Shown one piece after another: positions 42,506 to 54,850 of a stretch of 64,000 nt of DNA; the first letter of the stretch is position 1, and each line of letters starts with the position of its first letter. The notes beneath the pieces were generated by a model that was not told the origin of the DNA, ran no database searches, and worked only from the letters and a program-made list of their open reading frames with translations. The DNA is from Carettochelys insculpta (taxonomy: Eukaryota > Chordata > Testudines > Carettochelyidae), in contig NC_134137.1 of assembly GCF_033958435.1 (NCBI RefSeq), forward strand, positions 227,643,501-227,707,500, in the 5' to 3' direction. A program made the translations under genes and the position numbers.

Positions 42506-45500
42506 AAGCTACCTTGAAAAGCTGTGGTGTTGGTGGGGGGTGAGCATTCTTGGTTTACTCTCATGACCTCAAATACCTTAGCTCCTTTGCTAATGCTTCA
42601 GAGAATAAACAGAGCTTCCCTTCTTGTGTCCTCAAAACTACACCTTTATTAGTCCCTCTTTTAAATAAGCCCCTAAGGGCTTCAAGAGGTATGTCTTTTG
42701 CATGGCAGCTATGCTGTGTTTTTTGTGCCTTCTTTTTCTGGGTGACCTCCACTCTAGTACACATTATGCAGCATGCCACATCTTTGCTCTCCAGCTTAGG
42801 AGAGAGGAAGAGACTTGAGGTTTTAAACTCACCTGGCTTATCAGTGCCTAAAGTCTAATATTCTGCTAGGCATTTTGCCAGTATTAAGATTAGCCTATAT
42901 GCTGAGTAGTCTTTCACAGAATCCAAGAAGCACTTCTGCCTTTGAGGTGCCCCAGTGCAACCTTCTGTCAGAATCAAGATTGGGATCTCCTGGGATCAGA
43001 ACTGGGAGTGACTCTCTGAGCTGGCACTGTCAGTATCCATCAAATCTTCTACAGTGATATCAATACCACTAACTAAGCTAGGACTGACTAATAGATTTGA
43101 TGCCAGCTCAGGAGGGTTTCACGTTGTTGCCCACTCTTTGCTGGCTGCCATGCTTACACAAGAAGTGTCCTCTGGCATCTCTGCACCTCTAATTTAGTTT
43201 GCCACCTTAGATTAAAGGAGGAGAAAGCAAACACAACTTTCCATATAAGGGATATAAAAATGGAAACACCGTTTTTCAAATACTCCTGAATCTGCAAGAC
43301 AGGAATGTTTAGGGTCCCCTCCAACATCAAAGTTGTTATATCTTTCCACATATTTCTGGTGCTGGTCACAGCATCTGTCAGGCCTGGTAATGTCACAAGT
43401 TCAGATTCAATCTCTTTAGTCTTCAATGTCTCTGTTCCTGATTGGAGGACAACTCTTGATGCTGGTAGGCACTCTGCTACCTGCTTTACTGATTCTTGAC
43501 TGTGTGCTTGCAACTTCATATTCTTTTCCAGTTTTGGGTCCTTTCAGACAGCCTTCAGCACCTTTGGTAAATGATTTGAGTCAGTCTCAGTACACGAGCA
43601 TTCTTCCCTGTCCTCAGATTCACACTAGATGGAAGAACATTTTGCAGGGTATGCTGCAATTGCTTACGTGACCCTACATATAGGACTCTATATAGGCCCT
43701 CCTGGAGGCCATAAGATGAGCTCCAGCTATTACCCCATCTTTGACTTCAGCGACAGCAACAGGTGTGCCTTCTAGCACTGTACTCTCCTTTGGCACTAAT
43801 TCCATCACCAGTGTCTGTTCCACATCCAGTGCTGGAGCATCTTTATTTCTGGTACCTATGCCAGCATCAGATTCCTCATAAAATATATATGCCAGAATAT
43901 TTCACAGCGGAAGGTATAAGGAAACCTAAATCTAGGAGTTACTTTTAACTCCCCCTATAATTTAACCTCAAATATCATTGATGCCTCAATTGGTTCCCCT
44001 GCTCCTTTCTACCTCTGGATGCAAGATGCTGAGCAGGGCAGGACAGCAATGAATTCTCTGTGACAGGACATCCCTTTTCTATATAAGGTTCCAGTTTTTC
44101 TGGAAAGGAACTAGGCACTGTGTTTGGAGGCTTTGTGGGCAGCAGACCAACGGTAAATTCCTCCATCTTCTTCCAGAGCCGACAAGAAATACTGTTGGCT
44201 CTTCTGCTAGACTAGAATTCTCCCTCTATTTTGAGGAAGATTATGGAAGCAATTGCATGTAGGAGAGATCCTGGAAGCAGAACTCCAGCAGGAAGCAGTT
44301 AGCCTAGTGGGAAGTTCCTTGTCTCAGACCTTTTCTTCACCGCCCCCCAGTCCTGGAGTTTTCTTTCATTCATTATGTCACAATAACTTGTAGGGAGAGG
44401 TCTGAACTTGTTACAATTTGTTGAGCACAATTAACCATTATATTTATTTGAAAACTTATCTGCTTTCAAATTTATTCCACATTAAGTACTTTCTGGAGAA
44501 CTGAGTACATTCTGCAGCATATCATGGCTCACCTCTGGGAGTTAAAGAGGACCTAAAGCAAAATCTGAAATGGAGAAATTAGTAGAATAGAATTATTCAG
44601 ATATTCTCCAGCCCACCAAGCTTAGAAGAGAATGAAGGCGTGCTTTTTGAAAAATATGTGTGATTTAAAATCAGAGTATTCAAATTTTAGAAGAGGTCAA
44701 GGCAGTCCTATTCACTGCTGTTCAAAGCAGAGAAATTTTATTCTCCCCTTCTAGTGTTAGTGTGGAATGGAAAAGGGCAATTACAGTTTAAAAGCTAAGT
44801 AAAATGATTTAAAATCCAGTGACTAATGCTTCATTTAAATGCAAAAACACTAAATGGGCATCTTGACTGCAGTGTACTGCCTGAATTATTAAATATCTCA
44901 GCAAAAGAGAATGAGCTGAATTTTGGCAGGTTGCTTCAAAACCTTGTGCAGAGCTTGCCTTTCTTTTCCTTAATTGCTATTTGTTCTTTATTGAGAACTT
45001 CACATGGTTCAAATTCAAGTGAAATGAAGTTGTCCACTTTCTATCAAGTCTAACTCTTTCCAGTGGTCACCCAGCACTCTCTAAGGTGGGATGGCTGTCC
45101 GCACTGAATGTCTGCCAGCTTCTCTTCAAGGTCTTTGACCCAATGAAAATAAAACAGAAAAGATCCCCTAGAAGACCTCAAACATGATGGTTTCATGACA
45201 TCAGATTCCCATCCCTCTAAAGCATTTTGCCTTTTTGGCTAAGGGTAGAAAGTTATGGAGGTGCATAGCATGTTCAGTGGCCTGAATACTGTCCAGTGAA
45301 TATCATTGGAACTAAGGTGTTCTGAGGAAAAAAAAAAGTAGATTTTATTAATTTTTTAACACATTTGTTTAATGTAGATCCTATTGATTAGTTTCATGCA
45401 TTTAGGTTAACAGACTGAGATTAATAGAATGTCCCTGACACAGCATTTCAAGAACCCAGAAACGGATAGAGGGAAAATCCTTAGCAAACGCCCCCTTTGC

Positions 45501-45774
45501 CTGGGAGAGCATGCGAAATGCTGAGTATCAAGAGGGCTTGAATTCTATTGCATTTCTTCTCTTGACTGGGCAGCTCCACAGCCTTGAGTGAGAAGCCCTA
45601 CACCAGGGTCTGAAACTGAAATAGCAAGAACAGCCATATTTTCAAATTCAGTTACAAAATCAATATGTCAAGAGCCACAATGCTCGTGAATACCAGACAG
45701 TCCTTAATAATGTCAAACCATACTTTTTGTTACCCCCATTTTAAGAACAGCACACACACAATGTTTGTACCAGT
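42506..45774. other. No gene recognised
   Basis: Long non-coding stretch. The 121-codon minus frame at 43519-43154 and shorter ones show no family motif. No repeat was named with confidence. Confidence 0.4.
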
Positions 45775-46640
45775 TAGAAAGTTAAGTTCCCCCCATCCCC
45801 AGATTTTACCCACCTTAACACCCAAATCCCCCTCCTATTCCCAAGCTTACCCTCCATCCTGCAAACCTTCCCCCACTTCGCAAGTTGAACTCTTTCAGCC
45901 CCAAACCACCACCCCCCATCCCCAAGATTTACCTGCCTCAGATGCTCTGCGCAGTGCCCACCTCCCCAGGTTCCTGAGGTACCAGGAGTTGGCCCATAGC
46001 CAGTGCCCACCCTGCCTCCCTTGCAGTGCAGGCTAATGGTGCAGTTCAGGCAGGGGCCGTGCTTGTGCCAGGTGCTGTGGGTGAGTGCTTGTGAGCTGGT
46101 GGTGTTGGCGGCAGCAGCAGCAGCAGGGATGGAAGGAGCGAACAGCTGTCGGAAGAGCAGCTACTTCTGTTCCACCTTTGGCTGTGGCTCCGTGCAGTGG
46201 CTGGAGCGGAACTGCCCACTCTCTCCCTGGCTGCCTCCTCTGAGCACAGCACCCAGGGTAGGCTGCAGCAGCTGGGCAGTACTGGGCAAGTGGGAGCAGG
46301 GCAGCAGACATAGGGGGACAAGACCCCCCCCCCGGGCTGGGAGCAGAGGAAGTGGTGTTAGCCATGGCTGGGGGTGAACCAGCTGCTTTCTTCCCCCGCC
46401 TCCCTGCCATGGTTGGTGGGCACCCACCCACAGCTTCTGGCAGTGGCTGGTGGGCAGTGTGTTGCTGGGGAAGACGAGTTCCAACTCTGCTCCTCCACTG
46501 CCACCTCCCCCCCCACCCCCACCACCTGCTTCACATCATGGTTCTGGCAGGGTAGTCCTGCCGCCTTCCTCTGCTGGGGCTACCTGCTGCCTCTGACGAC
46601 ACTTATGGCTCTGGAGGCTGCTGCCACTTATACAAAATAA
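45775..46640. repeat. C-rich and GC-rich dispersed repeat, paralogous to 4862-5250
   Basis: The first 280 bp share ordered C-rich blocks with 4862-5250. The following 46070-46640 is GC-rich with CAGCAG and CACC runs, so long open frames arise in several phases (Pro/Ala/Ser/Trp-rich). I consider these composition effects. Confidence 0.45.
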
Positions 46641-47210
46641 ATAAACATTAAATTCCATTTTAACTGTGGCTGTTGCTTTAGCAGCGGCAGCCTCTGGAGC
46701 CTTGAGAGGAGTCAGCAATGCTTGGAGCTGCAATTGGCTCCTTAAAGAACTGTATTCAGCTCCGGAGCCACAGGTTACTGACCCACTGCTATGCCATCCT
46801 TCTGTGTTGACCAGATAGAATTGCCCTGATTTTACAGATGGGATAAATGAGACATGAAAGCTCTAACTACACAAAGCATTCTGTGCTGCATCCCCTTAGC
46901 ACACCTTGCACCCACAGACAGGGTATTCATTAGTGCACAAGTACCCACATCACCATTGTGATTCTACTTGCTCTGAATTAGTTTTGTCACTTCTGTATCC
47001 TGCACTCTAGAAAGCCAATATAGACACCCCCCCCCAGCAAAAAAAATTTGCCTTGGCAAAATTAAGTGTTTCTGGTGCTAAATCACAAGAAATGTTTTCC
47101 CTTTAGTTTTTCAGCAATATAACGCTTTTAAAACATGAAATGTAAATCTTTGCTTTCCAATAAACATTACTAGACTTCGGCATTTATTAGTATTAAAATA
47201 GTACCTAGGA
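46641..47210. other. No gene; possible MIR-like trace
   Basis: TTTTACAGATGGGATAAATG with GAGACATGAAAG at 46833 resembles the 3' half of MIR/L2-type SINEs. Support is weak. Confidence 0.3.
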
Positions 47211-47214
47211 GCTA

Positions 47215-47560
47215 TAGGACTATAGCAGTGCTCCGCAACAGGTGTGCCCTGTGTTCCTTGATGGGAAAAGTGCATGGTGGTAGTGGCTCTGGGGTGGTGG
47301 CAGCAGTGGTGGTGGCAGCTCTGGGGTAGTGGCAGTGGTGGTTGAGGCTCTGGTGAGTTTCTGCCATTGAGTTAGAATGTGGGGGGGAGGGGGGGAGGTG
47401 CCTGATTCTGGAGGAGGGGGTTGGGTTAGAGCAGGAGGTGTGGCGGGGATGGTTCTGGGGGAGGAGGGGGATTGGATTAGCTATACTGAGTGTGCCGTGA
47501 AATGATAATGAATGCTGTAGTGTGCCCTGAGGTGATAAAGGTTGCTCAGTACTGGACTAT
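47215..47560. mobile_element. hAT-like MITE with a GGT-rich core
   Basis: Left end AGTGCTCCGCAACAGGTGTGCC; inverted right end CAGTACTGAGCAACC. The core is built of TGGTGG/GGCAGC repeats and then G-rich GGGGGAGG runs. Near the right end TGAGTGTGCCGTGAAATG and TAGTGTGCCCTGAGGTG repeat each other. No transposase. Confidence 0.5.
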
Positions 47561-47639
47561 AGCACCATTTTACAAGGCAGTGTGCAAACAGTTTACACTG
47601 TATTTGTGTCTACAGTATGAGTGGGAGGGTATGGGGTGA

Positions 47640-47830
47640 GGCTGTGTCTACCCTAGTGCTTTTCTCCAAATTCCCTACCATTTAATTGGTGCAACGCTGC
47701 CAGTGATGGTAATGCTGGCCTATACCAGTACCTCTCCCCACTGGCATTTTAATCGTTCTGTTCAATGCAGGGCTAGCTAATCTGGTGACTTTAAAATGCT
47801 GGCAGCTAATGGACCCCAACATACCCTAAT
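47640..47830. repeat. MITE-like end fragment
   Basis: GAGGCTGTGTCTACCCTAG resembles the left end of the MITE at 50899. The right part, AATCTGGTGACTTTAAAATG, shows no clear inverted partner. Confidence 0.35.
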
Positions 47831-49172
47831 GTTTTTGTTGCTAAAGACGCTTCCCTATGGTACAGAAAAAATATAATGCACACAAATACTTTGACTTCAG
47901 TGGGAACTGCTGTTGTTCTCCACATCTTTGAAATTATTTCACTTTATTCAGGTATTGAAACGTGGATTTAGTTGCTTAACTTTAGGTATCAAGTTTGTCC
48001 TATATTTATGTTTTTTTTAGGTAGGCACAAAGTGTTATTACAATGTACTTCAGAGGAAACTCATGTATTTGAAAGTTCTTCTGGTAAAGTAATGTTAATG
48101 AAAATGTTTTATTATGAAGTTAATGAATTGTAATTACTACTCCTTAGCTGCCCTGATTTGGCTTACATTTAGGTAGTGCTGAATATTTAATAGTGACTGA
48201 TCAGATGGTAACTAGACATGAACATCTAAATTCTGATTTTTAGTTCACAGGTTTCTAATTAAGGGATTATTTTCTTTATTAGTGAAAAGGCCTGAGTCAA
48301 GGATGGCATCATTCTGGTGATATTTACCAAAATGATTCTGCATTATGGACTATGCATGCACCATATAAAATCTTTTACACACTTCCAGAGCTCTGGAAAT
48401 TTGAAGAAGGAAGCTGCTGCTTTTGAGGTTTCTCCTGACTATTCTCCTTCCACGTTTTAAAGGGGAGCAAGTCTAATTAAACTCTTAGGAAGATAAAGGC
48501 AAAACCCTAAATGTGTATAATATGAAGATCTTTCAGTTAAGGACTTGAAATCAAGGAATTCCAAAGGCTGAATGCAGTAAGTTATCTCTTCCTTGATACT
48601 TGTGTACATTACCATATGGTCTAAGAATAATCATCTTGTTTGAGAAAGTTTAAAATTATATTTTCTGTTATTTAAGACATGCATATGTAGCATCTTGCTG
48701 TTCTGTGTGTGCTAGTCAGCCCATGAGTATGCTATAAAACAAATACAAAGACAATTTTAGTTAGAAAGTGACCTACAGATGACTTGTGATTGTATGACTT
48801 AATACGTTTTTCTGTAAAAATATGTATACTGGTTACAATTAAGAACTTAAAGATCTAGAGTAGCCTCAGTGAGTCTACTCACTATTTTGTTTTTCTCTTG
48901 AAGATTTAAAAAAGTCATATATGCATTGTTGAAATCTTCGTTGTACTTGAATGAAAATTGAGCAGTTCTAGGTGGATCGATACATAGGCACACTGAAAGT
49001 TTCATAACCATATGATCAGTCTTTGGGCTCTTTATAGGGAGGGTGTGTTTTGAATAACATTTGAATTAGGATCAAATTCGGGAATTTTGGATTTATGAAG
49101 TCAGTTTTTTAAACTCATTTAATTATGTAACTTATGTGAGTTTGTCCAAAAAGATTTACTTCTTTTTATATA
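47831..49172. other. No gene recognised
   Basis: AT-rich non-coding DNA; no repeat recognised. Confidence 0.5.
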
Positions 49173-49382
49173 TCAGAGAGGTAGCCGTGTTAGTCTGTGT
49201 CTTTGAGAACAACAAGAAGTCCTGTGGCATCTTATAGACTAGCAGATATTTTGGAGGATAAGCTTTCATGGGCAGAGACCCACTTTGTCAGATGCAAGAT
49301 CTGATAAAGTGGGTCTTTGCCCACGAAAGCTTATGCTCCAAAATATCTGTTAGTTTATAAGGTGCCACAGGACCTCTTGTTA
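49173..49382. mobile_element. PLE-end palindrome
   Basis: Begins TCAGAGAGGTAGCCGTG and TTAGTCTG. The arms AGTCCTGTGGCATCTTATAG...GATATTTTGGAGGATAAGC and GCTTATGCTCCAAAATATC...AAGGTGCCACAGGAC are inverted around AGATGCAAGATCTGATAAAG. This is the same design as 42129-42275 with longer arms. No matching direct repeat is visible at the flanks. Confidence 0.65.
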
Positions 49383-49389
49383 GGTAGCT

Positions 49390-49450
49390 ATTCCTATCCT
49401 TACTTTTACAGCGGGGAAAACTGAGGCATAGAGAAAATAAGGCCAATACA
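49390..49450 (+). repeat. Possible MIR-like SINE trace
   Basis: TTTTACAGCGGGGAAAACTG with AGGCATAGAGAAAATAAG resembles the conserved 3' region of MIR-type SINEs, widespread in amniotes. Confidence 0.3.
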
Positions 49451-50020
49451 CTCACACTTGAAGTTAGTGGGAGCTGAGTTGGCTCAGAAACTTAGTAAAA
49501 ATGACACCTGTTTAAGTGTCTAGATTTGTATTTAGACACAATTTGAGAGCAAAGTGTGTTAATTGTCTTGTGTGGCTTGATCAAGAATAGAGAGGGAGTC
49601 ATAGCTGAGATCAGCCTTTTAATTAGTCCTTTACTAGATCATCCTGTCTTCAAGACTGTTGATCTACCCCTTTCTGTGGCCAAAAGTCATACTGTCAGCT
49701 CAAAAACGGAACGGGCTCAGCACGTTGCTTGTAGGCTTCTAGGGAAATTGGCCTCAGAGACAGCTGTGGACAATGTGAAGCAAGCTGTGAACTGAGTTGA
49801 GGTGCTTGTAGAAATCAAGTGATGTACATCTTCCTTTTCTCTGAAACTCAGAGGTCCTCTGTTTTGAGCTGATATACTGGAAGAAGCAAATAAGAAATTT
49901 TTTTTTGCCAAAGTTAAAAAATTCCTGAATTTGTAACTGTTACAGTCACTTTCTATTTGTTGCATTAGTTTACACGATCAAGACTATTATTCTATGGACA
50001 AGAACTACTACAATATGGCT
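49451..50020. other. No gene recognised
   Basis: Non-coding spacer; short frames only. Confidence 0.45.
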
Positions 50021-50021
50021 A

Positions 50022-50645
50022 CGTCTACACGTGCAGCCAACATCGAAATAGTCTATGTCGATGAATAACGTCTACACGTCCTCCAGGGCTGGCAACGTCG
50101 ATGTTCAACTTCGACGTTGCTCAGCCCAACATCGAAATAGGCGCAGCGAGGGAACGTCTACACGTCAAAGTAGCACACATCGAAATAGGGATGCCAGGCA
50201 CAGCTGCAGACAGGGTCACAGGGCAGACTCAACAGCCAGCCGCTCCCTTAAAGGGCCCCTCCCAGACACAGTTGCACTAAACAACACAAGATACACAGAG
50301 CTGACAACTGGTTGCAGACCCTGTGCCTGCAGCATAGATCCCCAGCTGCTGCAGAAGCAGCCAGAAGCCCTGGGCTAAGGGCTGCTGCCCACGGTGAGCA
50401 TAGAGCCCCGCAGGGGCTGGAGAGAGAGCATCTCTCAACCCCCCAGCTGATGGCCACCATGGAGGACCCGGCAATTTCGACGTTGCAGGACGCGGATCGT
50501 CTACACTGTCCCTACTTCGACGTTGAACGTCGAAGTAGGGCGCTATTCCTATCTCCTCATGAGGTTAGCGACTTCGACGTCTTGCCGCCTAACGTCGAAG
50601 TTGGTGCCGCTACTTCGAAGTAGCGTGCACGTGTAAACGCAGCTT
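50022..50645. mobile_element. CpG-rich non-autonomous DNA transposon (TTCGACGTT family)
   Basis: Left end GGCTACGTCTACACGTGC; inverted right end AGCTGCGTTTACACGTGC. The sub-terminal parts repeat the words TTCGACGTT, ACATCGAAATAG and CTACTTCGA many times. A perfect 15-bp-arm palindrome with a 1-base spacer is centred at 50525. Between them lies a GC-rich filler (50200-50470) without a transposase. The many intact CpG sites suggest a recent insertion. The long frames here read through inverted repeats and are not genes. Confidence 0.7.
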
Positions 50646-50898
50646 ATTTGTTCTATTGAAATTAAAGCTGTGAATGTTCTCTGCTTTTCTACAACTCCCA
50701 AATAAAGTAGGGCTGCAGGCTTGGTGGGTTTAAAAGTCCAGTTAGCTTGCTTGCTTTATTTATTTGTTATTATGACAATCACTTCTAAGCCACTGGCTTT
50801 CCAGTGACTTCAGCTCTGTTTATCATGAACACACAAGTTAAAAGTTTCACACCCAACTGCTATTGGACCTGATTCTGACATCTTTAGTAACTCTCTCT

Positions 50899-51286
50899 GG
50901 CTGTGTCTACACTAGCTCCCTACTTTGAAGGGAGCGTGGTAAGTAGGGTGTCGGGAGATTACTAATGAAGCACTGTGCTGCATATGCAGCACTTCATTAA
51001 GCTAATTCTCCCCTGCAGCGACTCCAAAGTGTTAAACTTCAAAGTGCCGGCTCCCGTGTAGCTGCAGCTAACCCACCAGTACTTCAAAATACCTGGATAA
51101 CTTCGGAGTCCCTTTACTTCTCGCTACACACGAGCTGGCACTTTGAAGTTTAACACTTCATCTTTGCCACAGAGGAGAATTAGCTTAATGAAGTGCTGCA
51201 TATGCAGCACAGCACTTCATTAATAGTCTTCCAACACCCTACTTACCATCCTCCCTTCCAAGTAGGAAGCTAGTGTAGACAAGCCC
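50899..51286. mobile_element. Full-length palindromic MITE
   Basis: The left arm from GGCTGTGTCTACACTAGC through GTAAGTAGGGTGT, ATGCAGCACTTCATTAAGC, GAGAATTAGC-type and TTAAACTTCAAAGTGCC words is repeated inverted in the right arm, ending CTAGTGTAGACAAGCC. The centre near 51090 (ACCTGGATAACTTCGGAG) is unpaired. A truncated relative is at 29748-30010. TSD not certain. Confidence 0.8.
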
Positions 51287-51502
51287 TCTGTAAGTAGCCC
51301 CATTGAACTTGATGTGAAAAGACATGACTCCAAGTGAAGGTGGTAGAATCTGGTCTATAGAATTCCTTTTTTTTTTTTTCCTTTTCCCTCTTCCCTTGCC
51401 GTTTGCTGTTTCTCCCTTCTGCATGCAGGTAGATAGACCCTTCCACTAGCTGAATTTTTTGTACCCTGTCCTGGGGTAACTTGATGCCAAAGCCCCACTC
51501 TT

Positions 51503-52055
51503 AGGGTGAGTCTACACTAGCCCCTTATTTTGAAATCAGTTTTGAAAGGGGGCCTAATTTTGAAAGAGGCAGTGGATTGTCCACACACATAATGGCCTCT
51601 TTCGAAATGGTTTGCGGTGGAAAGGGGTGCACATTTTGAAATCGCTCTTCTCATCTAATTTTAGGAAGAGTGGCCCCTTTCAAAATTGACTTTCAAAATA
51701 GGGCATATGTAGACACTCTGGGGCGGCTCTTTCAAAATAGTGGGTCTTCCATGGCAGCGGCTGTGGAGAGTGCAGAGATGCTCTTGCTAGCCCCAGCAGG
51801 GATCCATGGTCTCTGGGCCCAGCTGCTTAAAGCAGCAAGGCCCCAGAAACCCCATGCAGGAAGAAGGAGTAAAGAAAGGGAAGAAGGATTCTTTGGAAGA
51901 TAGTTTACTGTTGAAAGACCTGCGTACACTGGCTTTCTTCTTTCAAAAGAAGCTCTTTTGAAATTAGAATATGCAAATCATATACCTATTTGCATTTTAT
52001 TTACCTCATTTGCATACCTCTTTCAAAAGAGGAATGCAAGTGTAGAGGCACCCTA
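51503..52055. mobile_element. MITE-like element rich in TTTCAAAA/TTTCGAAA
   Basis: Starts AGGGTGAGTCTACACTAGCC; the right end, inverted, reads AGGGTGCCTCTACACTTGC. Words such as TTTTGAAATC, TTTCGAAATGG and CTCTTTCAAAA recur in both orientations. A GC-richer filler at 51740-51850 has no conserved frame. Word use resembles the MITE at 38228. Confidence 0.6.
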
Positions 52056-53282
52056 TTTGTCTCCCATTTTCCCTCTCTTGGTGTTCCATTTCCCTCCAGA
52101 TAAATAGATTTTGACCAGTGAGGACGAGAGCATTCCTAGAAATACTAGGATTGATTGAATGGGACATTCAGAAGCTACTGTGTTATATACAGTGAGGCAT
52201 CAAAATTCTGTTGAGCGAAATGCAAGCTTTGGGAAACTCTGCCAGTGGGACTTACTGTAAATGAGTGAAAAAAGGACTCCAACACTCCTACCCCTTTTAC
52301 TTTTGATACAGGGGAAGCACTACAAATTGGCTGTTCTTTTTAGATGGGGGTAGGGGATGATTTCTTTGACGAGGCTGGTGTCCAAAGGAGGGTCACAGGA
52401 CTATATTGAGCCTGAAACTTTTAAGTTTTCTGTTTTCTTTCTGATTATGTTAACTCAGTTTGCTTTGCTGGCTGCAAATACATGTATGTTTGTTTGGAGC
52501 TCTTCTGGCATAGTCATTCCATTTCCAGTTTATGGGACTATTATATTGTGTATTTATACAAGATACTAATTTGTGTTTTAATTATTGCTTTTGAACTCTA
52601 GAGAAATGAGCATGGTAAATTATTTTACTGAAATCCTGGAATAACTTGGAATTTTAACTTGATTAGTGAAGGAGAAATTATAGCCTTTGCTATTTCATGA
52701 GGAAGTATTTATACAGTTTCTGGGCCACAAGAGTAATTTCTTGCATGTTGAATAGTAATTTCTGTATGATTACATGAAGTAGGTAATGAGCCACATTTAA
52801 AAGCACATTTGAAGTTTATGACAATCTAAACTATAAATTAGACTAATTCGTAAATTAATATTGCATACAGTTAGAAAGTGTGAGCTGATCCATATAAACA
52901 AATAAATGTTGTGTTTTGCCTCTACTTTTTTACAGCCACATGCATGGTATTTAAAGTCCTATATACCCAAGGAATGTAGCCCTAGTTTTTATAAATGAGT
53001 AGTGACTTTGAGTGTGTCAGTTTTCAGATGCTTCATCAGCACTTTTGGAAAAACAGGCCCCAAATCACTTGTAACTGAAAAATTAAAGATCTCGTTTTTA
53101 ATATGTAGTAGCATCCAGCTTCAATGCATATGACAAATGAAATAAAAGGTACAGGTATGTCCTGCATCTGCATTAAGGTACATGGCTTGTTAGGACTAAA
53201 GCTGTAATCAGCATTGTGAAGGAGTAAGCACTTGCAAAATCAAATCCGAGGTCCCACTGGGAGTACAAAACATTGTCAGTAC
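52056..53282. other. No gene recognised
   Basis: AT-rich non-coding DNA. Confidence 0.5.
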
Positions 53283-53880
53283 AAAAATGTTATCTCTAAG
53301 GACTCATCTAGCTGGACAGTTAGTGCATAGTAAGCTGGGGTGGCTAGCTATAGCATGCTGTCTGTGTAGACCCTGCTTCTGTGCACTAAATATTCTTAAG
53401 AAACACCATTTCTTAAAGTTTTGAGCTAGTAGAACACCAAACAACAATATTTTTATGCAGAACACCAGTAAAAATTGTCTTTAAAAAATCCCCTGCTGTC
53501 AGACTGAAATTAAGCCCAACATACACCAACATATACAGCAAAACCAAAATGAAGTAATTTATTCAGGTATAACAGCAATGAAGAAGTCTGGTTTCAATAA
53601 CTGAAAATATAGACCGTCAGTGTATGATATCAAAAAAGTGTCAGATACCCACAGCACACTTGCGAGTTGTTCACGGAACACCAGTGTTCTGCAGAACACA
53701 GTTGAAGAAATGCTGCTCTAGAGTATTTTGACATGCTCCCACTTCAAATTCGGGTAGCTCAGAGTACACTAAGGAGCTTTTAGTGGGTGATAGCAGGGCT
53801 CAAATGGAGAGTTAGTTCATAGCAGGCTAGATTTCCCCAGCTTACTATTCACTGACTGCATCTAGAAAAATCCTTAAAGC
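53283..53880. mobile_element. Fold-back MITE interrupted by a second element
   Basis: The left arm (GGACAGTTAGTGCATAGTAAG, CTGGGGTGGCTAGC, GCATGCTGTCTG) is inverted in the right arm (GACATGCTCCCAC, GCAGGCTAGATTTCCCCAG, CTTACTATTCACTGACTG). Between about 53400 and 53715 is unrelated sequence starting with AGAAACACCATTTCTT and ending with AGTTGAAGAAATGCTGCTC, itself with hAT-like words (GAACACCAGTGTTCTGCAGA). Confidence 0.55.
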
Positions 53881-54689
53881 TAAAAGATAATTTGCTGAAA
53901 GAAAATTATAACCATTCTAAAGCAATACCTGAAATACTGACTGTGGTTATGTTTTGAAAGGCAAGAGATGACAATGAGTTTCTAGTAACATAAAACCATG
54001 ATCACACTTTTTCACCCAAAGATAAATATATGAAAGATCCAGATTTTTAACCAAGTTTCCTAAGATGAAATTCTGTCCACCCCCATACAGCTCTTGTATG
54101 TGTGCAAATGCAGTAGCAGGGGTTGGGTTAAGGAATTACAGCCCATATCCAGCACTAGGGTTCAAGTACGCCCTGTAGTCTTCTGTGGATTTTTTTAATC
54201 AAAGGAGCTGTAGCTCCTTCTCAGTTATTTCACAGAGCACTGAGACTTCTGGATCCGATTATTTATGGCTTTTCTCTTAGCCCACTCTCAAAACAGTCTT
54301 CTGTGCTTGTCCTGCATAGATCAGTGCAGAGTCCTAGTTTGACTAATTTCAGAGGTTCCAGAGGCAGTTCTTTGTGGCTGCTTAGGAGCACCCACGCTTC
54401 CCCCAGTGCAGTTTTGTTATTGAGGTAAATGTGTCTTCTTGCCTCAGCCTCTTAAATTTAACAAGAAGTTGATTGCCAGCTGCCAAATGGATGGCCAAGA
54501 TGAGTCTATGGATTTTAAAAATGAAACTGCAATCTTGAACAATCAAGACTTCCAGCGTAGAGGGCTGATTTTCTCGTGCCCTTCAGTGCTGCTCTGAATT
54601 TCACGTGCCCCCACTATTTCTTGCTTTGTAAAAGGCAATTGAGCTGAAAGTTAAATCACAAGACTATAACAGATTCCATAGAAGTCATC
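53881..54689. other. No gene recognised
   Basis: Non-coding spacer. Confidence 0.45.
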
Positions 54690-54850
54690 AACTGGGGATG
54701 TAAAATTCCATTTAATTAGTTAATTGGTTAAACACTAGATTAACCAGTTAACTGATTAAATGGGTTCGGGGGACAGCTGGGGGAGCTGTGGACAGGTGCT
54801 TCTGCAGCCCTGCTGGAGTATCCCTAGTATCAACCACTTATTCAGCTGAA
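54690..54850. repeat. Repeat with TTAACCAGTTAA inverted words
   Basis: TTAGTTAATTGGTTAAAC, TTAACCAGTTAACTG and ATTAAATGGG form an overlapping array of short inverted words after GGGGATGTAAAATTCC. I recognise the start of a turtle dispersed repeat but not its class. Confidence 0.4.

Noticed and set aside
43154..43519. 121-codon minus-strand frame as a possible host exon or gag-like piece
   Set aside because: No motif, no splice context and no related sequence elsewhere in the window.
45665..46733. Several open frames of 80-130 codons in GC-rich DNA
   Set aside because: Composition-driven (CAGCAG, CCACC runs); they exist in most phases on both strands at once.
50055..50623. Open frames of 103 and 107 codons
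   Set aside because: They run through inverted repeats of a MITE with TCGA words; no protein family.
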